A stretch of 5,830 bases of DNA. It comes from Actinomycetota bacterium. Lineage in GTDB: Bacteria > Actinomycetota > Thermoleophilia > UBA2241. The translations under genes and the position numbers were made by a program. Positions 1 to 4,777 of the stretch are shown here, one piece after another. Every line of letters begins with the position of its first letter. The first letter of the stretch is position 1. The notes under the pieces are model-generated. The model searched no databases and was not told the origin of the DNA. It was given only the letters and a program-made list of their open reading frames with translations. Where the stretch lies: NCBI GenBank assembly GCA_003132645.1, contig PKYM01000337.1, forward strand, positions 2,908-8,737, in the 5' to 3' direction.

Positions 1-1214
1 CCTACAGCTTCTTCACGGTCTACGCCAACATCGACCGCTTCGACCCGGCCGTCGAGCCGGTGCCGCTCGCCGAACGGTCGCTGCTCGACCGCTGGCTCGG
101 CGGCCGGCTCGCGCAGCTCGTCACCCAGGTCACGGCGGGGCTCGAGGACTACGACGCCACCACAACGGGCCGCGCCATCCAGGAGTTCGTCGACGAGCTT
201 TCCAACTGGTATGTGCGCCGCAGTCGGCGGCGCTTCTGGAAGAGCGAGAGCGACCGCGACAAGCTGGCCGCCTACCAGACCCTCTACGAGTGCCTCGTGA
301 CGCTCGCCAAGCTGCTTGCGCCCTACACGCCGTTCATCGCCGAGGAGCTTTACCAGAACCTGGTGCGCTCGGTCGATGCCGCGGCCCCGGCGAGCGTTCA
401 CCTGTGCGACTGGCCGGTCGCCGCCGCCGCCATCGACGAGACCGTGACCTTCGACATGGACACCGCGCGGCGCGTGGTCGAGCTGGGACGCGCGGCGCGC
501 AACGCGGCCGCCGTCAAGAACCGCCAGCCGCTCGCCGAGGTGACGGTGGCGGGGTCCGCCGACGAGCGCGCCGCCCTCGAGCGCCTGGGCGACATCGTGA
601 CCGACGAGCTCAACGTCAAGCAGCTCCGCCTGGTCGCCGACCCCGACGAGCTGCTCGACTACTCGCTGAAGCCCAACCTCAAGGTGCTGGGGCCGCGCCT
701 CGGCAGGCAGGTCGGCGCGGTCGGGGCCGCCCTCAAGGCAGTCGAAGCCGGCGAGTTCGTAGCGGCGCTGCGTGCCAACGGCTCGGCGTCCCTGGCGCTT
801 GCCGACGGCGAGCAGGTGAGTCTGGCCGCCGACGACGTGTTGATCGAGACCGTCGCGCCTGAAGGCAGCCGGGTCGAAAGCGATGGCACCCTGACCGTGG
901 CTCTGCGCACGACGATCGACCGGGCGCTGCGCGACGAGGGCATCGTGCGCGAGCTCGTCCACGCGGTTCAGCTCGCGCGCAAAAACGCCGACTTACGTAT
1001 AGAGGATACGATCAGCCTGGCGCTGGCGGCGCCCGCCGAGCTCTCCGAGCTCGTCGAGCGCAACGCGGCGTATATCAGGAGCGAGACTCTGGCGAACGAG
1101 CTCGAGCTCGGCGACAGGCCCCGGACCTACCGCGAGACCGTGCGGGTCGAGGGCCACGAGGTGCTCGTAGGCATCACGCCGACGGGCACGATCTTCACGG
1201 TCAACTACGGCTGA
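1..1214 (+). CDS. ileS: Isoleucyl-tRNA synthetase, eukaryote-like type, C-terminal part (5' end outside window)
   Basis: This enzyme charges tRNA-Ile with isoleucine in the cytoplasm. The frame is open from base 3 (YSFFTVYANIDRF...) to the TGA at 1212-1214, so the gene begins upstream; the GTG at 60 is an internal Val codon and not a start. The visible part, about 403 residues, holds the class Ia anticodon-binding helical domain (roughly the first 140 residues). It includes the segment LSNWYVRRSRRRFW and the motif LLAPYTPFIAEELY, both typical of IleRS. A C-terminal extension of about 240 residues follows (DUF5915-like in character). There is no CxxC pair, so the C-terminal zinc finger of the classical bacterial enzyme (IleS1) is absent. 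Together with the NWYVRRSRRRFW signature this points to the eukaryote-like IleS2 clade. The catalytic Rossmann, editing and KMSKS regions are not in the window. The methyltransferase gene starts 15 bases downstream. Confidence 0.95.
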   Translation, partial: YSFFTVYANIDRFDPAVEPVPLAERSLLDRWLGGRLAQLVTQVTAGLEDYDATTTGRAIQEFVDELSNWYVRRSRRRFWKSESDRDKLAAYQTLYECLVTLAKLLAPYTPFIAEELYQNLVRSVDAAAPASVHLCDWPVAAAAIDETVTFDMDTARRVVELGRAARNAAAVKNRQPLAEVTVAGSADERAALERLGDIVTDELNVKQLRLVADPDELLDYSLKPNLKVLGPRLGRQVGAVGAALKAVEAGEFVAALRANGSASLALADGEQVSLAADDVLIETVAPEGSRVESDGTLTVALRTTIDRALRDEGIVRELVHAVQLARKNADLRIEDTISLALAAPAELSELVERNAAYIRSETLANELELGDRPRTYRETVRVEGHEVLVGITPTGTIFTVNYG

Positions 1215-1229
1215 GAGGCAGGCTGCGCG

Positions 1230-1943
1230 GTGGGCAATAAACAGTCACGCATTCAAGGCGATCCGTCGCTCGAGCTGGTGCTCGAGCTGGCGGCACCGAT
1301 GGCCCGCGACCGCGTCATCGACGTCGGCACGACCGTCGGCTCGACAGCATTCGCGCTGGGCCCCTCGGTGGCCAGCGTCCTGGCGATCGACAACCGTCCG
1401 GACACGATCGCCGAGGCCCTGCGGCTGAGTCGCGAAGTCGGGGTCGAGAACGTCTCGTTCACGCTCGGCAATGTGTACGCCTTGCCGCTGGCCGACGGCG
1501 CCTTCACGCTGGTCACCTGCCGCAACGCCCTGCACCGGTTCCCCGAGCCGGTGGCGGCGCTCAAGGAGATGGCGCGGGTCCTGACGCCCGGAGGGCGTCT
1601 CGTGATCTACGACCTGCTGGTGAGCCCCGAGCTCGACCGCTCGCTGAACGAGCTGGCCCGGCTGAGCGACCCGGCACACCGGCGCTTCGCCACCCACGAA
1701 GAGTTCCTCGAGCAGTTCGCCAAGGCCGGTCTGACGGTGGTCCAGGAGCGCCGCCTGCATCGCACGGTCAACCTCGAGTACTGGCTCGAGGCGGCGGCCG
1801 TCGATCCCAGCCGCGCCGATCTCATCCGCACCCGCCTGCAGGAGTTTCCCCTCAAGGTGCAGACGGCCCTCGACCTGGCCGTAGCCGACAACATGGTGTC
1901 GTTCTCCTACGAGGACATCGGGTTCCGACTCGAGCGGGTCTAG
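1230..1943 (+). CDS. Class I SAM-dependent methyltransferase (UbiE/Methyltransf_11-like), substrate unknown
   Basis: A 237-residue cytoplasmic protein with a Rossmann methyltransferase layout. Motif I is at residues 29-37 (VIDVGTTVG), the acidic end of strand 2 is at D54 (LAIDNRPD), and the strand-4 region is at about 80-104 (LGNVYALPLADGAF, then CRNALHRF). The LTPGGRLVIYD segment follows at about 118-128, then a helical C-terminal half. The length suits the family. Three positions deviate from the usual pattern: the middle glycine of DxGxGxG is T35, the adenine-contact aspartate of 'GDA' is N81, and the 'FD' of strand 4 is F92-T93. Activity is therefore likely but not certain. The GTG start is chosen because GGCAGG (1217-1222) sits 7 bases upstream and the family normally has about 25 residues before motif I; the ATG at 1302 would remove these. 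It probably shares a transcript with ileS. The TAG stop overlaps the stop of the convergent gene. Confidence 0.85.
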   Translation: MGNKQSRIQGDPSLELVLELAAPMARDRVIDVGTTVGSTAFALGPSVASVLAIDNRPDTIAEALRLSREVGVENVSFTLGNVYALPLADGAFTLVTCRNALHRFPEPVAALKEMARVLTPGGRLVIYDLLVSPELDRSLNELARLSDPAHRRFATHEEFLEQFAKAGLTVVQERRLHRTVNLEYWLEAAAVDPSRADLIRTRLQEFPLKVQTALDLAVADNMVSFSYEDIGFRLERV

Positions 1944-4051
1944 CGAGCCGCCGCGGCGGCTTGCCGCCGCCCCTTCCCTAGACCGCGCCCGACGCGCAGC
2001 ATGCGGTGGCGAGAGGCGAGGACCTGTTTCGGCGTGGCGCTACCGCTGGCGGAGATGGTCACGGTGGCCACCTTGAAGCCGGCCTGCGAGTTGCCGGCGA
2101 CATCGACTGCGTAGTAGAGCAAGGTGTGGACGCCCAGGCCGGCGATGCTCACCGCAACACCGCCCGCGCTCGGGTAAGCGGCCTGGATCCAGGCGCCGCC
2201 GTCGAGCGAGTACCAGATGTAGGCCACGCCCGAGTCGGGGTCTGTGGCCGTCAGGGTGACGGTGGCCGGGTTGCCCGGCGCGCTCGGGCTGGCTGCGGCG
2301 ACCGGCAAGCTGTTGTCGATGCGCACCGTGGTCGCCTTGTTCGTCTCGAGGTTGCCGGCCGCGTCGGTCGAGCGGTAGCGGACGACATAGCTGCCCGAGC
2401 CACCGCCGCGCTTCCAGCGCGGGAAGGCTACCGCCGTGCCGGTCTGCCAGGTGACACCGTTATCGAGCGAGTACTGGGTCTGGGCGGCTCCGCCCACCAT
2501 GCCTGAGTGGCTGCCGTCACTTGCCGGCGGGTCTGTCGGTGAGAGCGCCAAGGACCAGGGGCCGGCGTGCCAGGTCGAAAGGCCGCCGGGGTTGGCGTTA
2601 TCGGTGGTGATCGGGGCGACTGTGTCGACGCGCACCGTGCGCATCGCCGTCGGGCCGACTGCGCCGGCCGTGTCGATGGCGCACACGTGGAAGTACCAGA
2701 CGCCGTCGGTCAGGTGGCTGTACGCGGCTGTGAACGGCGTCATCGTCGTATTGAGGAGCAGGCCGACCGAAGTGCCGCCGATCGTGTCGCAGGGCATGGC
2801 GAGGTCGAGCATGCCGTCGCCATTGAAGTCGCCGGCCACGATCGCATGAGGGTGCGTCGGCGTGGCAAACCCCTGGAAGGCCATGAAAGTGCCGTCGCCC
2901 TTGCCGAGCAGCACGCCGGCGTTGGCACTTTGCCGGTTGGCGACGGCGAGGTCGAGGATACCGTCGCCGTTGAAGTCGGCGAGCGCGAGCTGGGCCGATG
3001 AGGCGCCCACGACATAGGTGGCCGCGGTCCCGAACGTGCCGTTTCCACGCCCCAGCAGTACGCTGATGGTGCCGTCGAACCAGTTCGCCACGGCCAGGTC
3101 GCGTGCACCGTCGCCGTTGAAGTCACCGGCGACGACCGAGTGCGCGTGCGTCCCGACGGGGTAGTCGACCTTGGGCTTGAAGGTGCCGTCGCGGTTGCCG
3201 AGCAGAATGCTCACCGAGTTCGCCGTCCAATCGGCCACGGCCAGATCGAGCTCGCCGTCGCCGTCGAAGTCGTCGGTGGTTATGGCCTCGGCGTTGGTTG
3301 CCGTCGGGTAGCTCTTCGCCGGCCCGAACGTGCCGTTGCCGTTGCCGAGGAGCACGCGGACGGCGCTGATGGCGTAGGTGGCCACGGCCAGATCTGGTGC
3401 GCCGTCGCGGTTGAAGTCGCCGATGGCGATCTGGCTGGGGTTGGCGCCGACCGAGTAGGCGACCGCAGGCCGCAGAGTGCCATCGCCGTTGCCCAGCAGC
3501 ACGCTGACGTTGGCGCCACCCCAGTTGGCGATGACCACGTCGAGCTTGCCGTCGCCGTTCAGGTCGGCGATCGCGACTCCGTGCGGGTTTGTGCCCACAG
3601 GGTATGCCACCGGGCTCTGGAAGGTGCCGTCGCCGTTGCCCAGGAACACGCTGATCGTGTTGGCGTCGTAATCGGCCACGACCAGGTCGGCCTTGCCGTC
3701 GCCGTTCAGGTCGTCGCTGGAGATGGCCTCGGGCCGCAGTCCCGCGGTCAAGGTGGTCGACGAGAAACGCAACCCTGAACGCGTGATGGTGGCCGGAGGG
3801 TTCGTCCCCGAAGTCCGGTCGATGAGGTACGAGTAGCCCGCGACGCCGAGCGACGCATTCCATGAGAGGCTCGGGTTGGGATTGGCGTACCAGCTCGCTT
3901 CGTCGGGATGGGACGGTGACGCCAGGCCGCCGATCGGTCCCGGTGCGGCCACCGCCGGCGCCACCCCGATGACCAGCATCAGCACGATCAGCCCAAACCC
4001 GACAAGCGCGACGACCGTAGAGCAGCGGATGACAGTGGTGATGAACCTCAT
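1940..4051 (-). CDS. Secreted FG-GAP/VCBS seven-bladed propeller protein with Fn3-like and Ig-like domains
   Basis: A 703-residue exported protein, probably binding a surface ligand, glycan or partner; the ligand is unknown. Numbered from the ATG at 4051: signal peptide 1-35 (MRFITTVIRCS, hydrophobic core, AVA cleavage before AP); first half of an Fn3-like domain about 42-88; seven FG-GAP/VCBS repeats about 94-434; second half of the Fn3-like domain (DGVWYFHVCAIDTAG) about 442-477; Ig-like domains about 478-580 and 581-668, each with a YSLD(N)G...W and D.AGN pattern; basic tail 669-703. The calcium loops DxNxDGxxD begin at residues 114, 163, 212, 261, 310, 359 and 408, exactly 49 apart. No LPxTG or C-terminal membrane anchor is visible. 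The start at 4051 is preferred because GGGGGTG lies 5 bases upstream and it puts Met directly before the signal peptide. In-frame ATGs at 4117 and 4096 are possible but have poor ribosome sites. Confidence 0.88.
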   Translation of the reverse strand: MRFITTVIRCSTVVALVGFGLIVLMLVIGVAPAVAAPGPIGGLASPSHPDEASWYANPNPSLSWNASLGVAGYSYLIDRTSGTNPPATITRSGLRFSSTTLTAGLRPEAISSDDLNGDGKADLVVADYDANTISVFLGNGDGTFQSPVAYPVGTNPHGVAIADLNGDGKLDVVIANWGGANVSVLLGNGDGTLRPAVAYSVGANPSQIAIGDFNRDGAPDLAVATYAISAVRVLLGNGNGTFGPAKSYPTATNAEAITTDDFDGDGELDLAVADWTANSVSILLGNRDGTFKPKVDYPVGTHAHSVVAGDFNGDGARDLAVANWFDGTISVLLGRGNGTFGTAATYVVGASSAQLALADFNGDGILDLAVANRQSANAGVLLGKGDGTFMAFQGFATPTHPHAIVAGDFNGDGMLDLAMPCDTIGGTSVGLLLNTTMTPFTAAYSHLTDGVWYFHVCAIDTAGAVGPTAMRTVRVDTVAPITTDNANPGGLSTWHAGPWSLALSPTDPPASDGSHSGMVGGAAQTQYSLDNGVTWQTGTAVAFPRWKRGGGSGSYVVRYRSTDAAGNLETNKATTVRIDNSLPVAAASPSAPGNPATVTLTATDPDSGVAYIWYSLDGGAWIQAAYPSAGGVAVSIAGLGVHTLLYYAVDVAGNSQAGFKVATVTISASGSATPKQVLASRHRMLRVGRGLGKGRRQAAAAAR
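1947..1970. other. GC-rich palindrome/hairpin at the convergent gene junction
   Basis: Bases 1947-1960 (gccgccgcggcggc) form a perfect 14-base palindrome. Its right half, gcggcggc (1953-1960), also pairs with gccgccgc (1963-1970) across a TT loop to give an 8-bp stem. It follows the methyltransferase stop by a few bases and lies inside the last codons of the convergent gene, where it encodes the alanine run. There is no T-tract on either side, so it is not a classical intrinsic terminator. It might still slow transcription from both directions. Confidence 0.35.
2750..3772 (-). repeat. Seven tandem FG-GAP/VCBS repeats, 147-bp period
   Basis: Within the secreted protein gene a 49-codon unit recurs seven times. 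On the plus strand its most conserved core is a variant of ccgtcgccgttgaagtcg, with the calcium-loop aspartate codon ending at 2830, 2977, 3124, 3271, 3418, 3565 and 3712. A second conserved core encodes LLGNGDGTF. The seventh unit lacks the GDGTF strand; a diverged equivalent (SGLRFSSTTLTAGLRPEA) lies before the first unit. That is the expected arrangement when a propeller closes its ring with strands from both ends. All seven loops keep D, N or D, D, G and D at positions 1, 3, 5, 6 and 9. Confidence 0.9.
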
Positions 4052-4223
4052 GGTGGCACCCCCGCCCGGCACTGGGATCGGCTCAGACTTCGACATGATG
4101 CCAGGAGCAATCGCCATGCCCCCGGATGCTTCACATCCAGACTACTGCGCAGCTCCGTTGAGGTCACCGTTGCGACTGTCGCTCAAGTGAGCGGCATGGA
4201 AAGCCGTGGGGGCTGCAGCCGTC
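4052..4223 (-). promoter_or_regulatory. Leader/intergenic region with nested inverted repeats upstream of the secreted protein gene
   Basis: This is the longest stretch without a clear gene (172 bases). On the minus strand CCATGCC (4199-4193) can pair with GGCATGG (4120-4114). Immediately inside the first arm is GCTCA-CT-TGAGC (4192-4181). Just before the second arm is GGATG-TGAAG-CATCC (4138-4124). Smaller palindromes lie between: GCGAC-A-GTCGC (4182-4172, sharing two bases with the previous hairpin), GGT-G-ACC (4168-4162) and CTGCGCAG (4152-4145). This could be a structured mRNA leader or a set of operator sites. It matches no riboswitch class I know. No convincing -35/-10 pair was found; TAGTCT near 4139-4144 is only a weak -10 candidate. 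Confidence 0.35.
4057..4063 (-). promoter_or_regulatory. Ribosome binding site that decides the start of the secreted protein
   Basis: The minus strand reads GGGGGTG, then CCACC, then the ATG at 4051. This differs by one base from GGAGGTG and has 5-base spacing. The upstream in-frame ATG at 4117 has only a G-run one base away, and the ATG at 4096 has no purine-rich run at a useful distance. Confidence 0.5.
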
Positions 4224-4412
4224 TCAGTCGGGCTCGTCGGCGAGCCGCCCGCCGACTGCCCAGTCGCTCTTGTCGTAGTCGTCGAAGAGGACCCGGACCG
4301 TGTCGCGCTCGCAGGCCGCGACCTCGACCAGCGCGTCGGTGATCCGCCGGGCGAGCTCGGCCTTCTGTTCGCGCGTGCGGCCCGTCCAGAGCCGCACTTT
4401 GATCACGGGCAC
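4224..4412 (-). CDS. 4-oxalocrotonate tautomerase family protein
   Basis: A 62-residue protein of the size typical of small 4-OT tautomerases, which form hexamers of short beta-alpha-beta subunits and use an N-terminal proline as general base in keto-enol tautomerisation. After removal of Met the protein begins with Pro1. Counting from it, Arg11 (WTGR) and Arg39 (TVRV) fall at the catalytic positions of 4-OT. Trp50 occupies the place of the usual Phe50 and is followed by the typical VGGRLA turn. The start is GTG at 4412, with AGGCGG at 4425-4420 and 7-base spacing; any other start would lose the catalytic proline. It lies 16 bases after trxA and probably belongs to the same operon. The substrate cannot be deduced: members act in aromatic meta-cleavage, haloacrylate breakdown or unknown pathways. 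Confidence 0.88.
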   Translation of the reverse strand: MPVIKVRLWTGRTREQKAELARRITDALVEVAACERDTVRVLFDDYDKSDWAVGGRLADEPD

Positions 4413-4428
4413 GGCGCCGCCGCCTGGC

Positions 4429-4743
4429 TCAGGTGAGCCAGTCGGCGAGCTCCTCGATGAGCTTGGGCTTGCTCAGGGCGCCGACGATGCGCTTCTTTAG
4501 CTGGCCGTCCTCGAAGGCGAGCAGTGTGGGGATGTTCATGACCTCGAGGCTCTGCGCGACCTGGGGGTTTTCGTCGACATTCAACTTGACGAACCTGACG
4601 CCCGGGTTGTGCTCGGCGATCTCGGCGAGCGCGGGCTCGACCATGCGGCAGGGGCCGCACCACTCGGCCCAGAAATCGACCACGACCTTGCCGGGGACGT
4701 CGAGCACCTCGGCCTTGAAACTCTCCTGCGTCACTGCTTCCAC
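4429..4743 (-). CDS. trxA: Thioredoxin
   Basis: A 104-residue cytoplasmic thioredoxin that reduces protein disulfides and is itself reduced by the neighbouring thioredoxin reductase. The active site WCGPC is at residues 28-32, the buried Asp of the family at D23 (VVVDFWAEWCGPC), and the cis-proline loop at N70-I71-P72-T73. The central KLNVDENPQVA stretch and C-terminal GALSKPKLIEELADWL helix are standard, and the length is that of a single-domain thioredoxin. The GTG start at 4743 is supported by a strong AGGAGGG ribosome site (4754-4748) 4-5 bases upstream. It lies 34 bases after trxB and 16 before the tautomerase. Nothing in the sequence is truncated or missing. Confidence 0.97.
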   Translation of the reverse strand: MEAVTQESFKAEVLDVPGKVVVDFWAEWCGPCRMVEPALAEIAEHNPGVRFVKLNVDENPQVAQSLEVMNIPTLLAFEDGQLKKRIVGALSKPKLIEELADWLT

Positions 4744-4747
4744 GTGT

Positions 4748-4754
4748 CCCTCCT
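4748..4754 (-). promoter_or_regulatory. Strong ribosome binding site of trxA
   Basis: The minus strand reads AGGAGGG followed by ACAC and the GTG start at 4743. It is the best Shine-Dalgarno match in the window and fixes the GTG as the trxA start. Confidence 0.75.
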
Positions 4755-4777
4755 GAGACTGTGTTCGGTGGCGTTCG

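Noticed and set aside
290..862. 190-codon plus-strand frame inside ileS
   Set aside because: It is an Arg/Ala/Gly-rich out-of-frame shadow of ileS with no domain.
1097..1110. 14-base perfect palindrome cgagctcgagctcg in ileS
   Set aside because: It arises from consecutive Glu-Leu-Glu-Leu codons (GAG/CTC) in GC-rich coding sequence. Similar CTCGAG strings recur throughout the window.
1947..1970. Hairpin as a rho-independent terminator
   Set aside because: The stem is strong but no T-run follows on either strand, so it is listed only as a palindrome.
2750..3772. Regularly spaced repeats considered as a CRISPR array
   Set aside because: The units are 147 bp, degenerate, in frame and encode FG-GAP blades. 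There are no short identical repeats with unique spacers.
3140..3778. Long plus-strand frame with repeated AVAVAEQ/AVAVEV patterns opposite the propeller repeats
   Set aside because: It is the antisense shadow of the 147-bp repeats. Its periodicity comes from the real gene, and it has no ribosome site or recognisable domain.
3123..3863. 246-codon minus-strand frame rich in Arg and Gly within the secreted protein gene
   Set aside because: It is an alternative frame of the same strand with extreme Arg bias, typical of shifted frames in GC-rich DNA. The overlapping frame has clear domains and a signal peptide.
4046..4057. GCCACCATG, a perfect match to a eukaryotic Kozak context, at the secreted protein start
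   Set aside because: All neighbouring genes are bacterial with Shine-Dalgarno sites, and GGGGGTG is present here too. The match is coincidental.
4206..4436. Plus-strand frame opposite the tautomerase
   Set aside because: The minus strand encodes a tautomerase with Pro1, Arg11 and Arg39 in place. The plus-strand frame has no recognisable feature.
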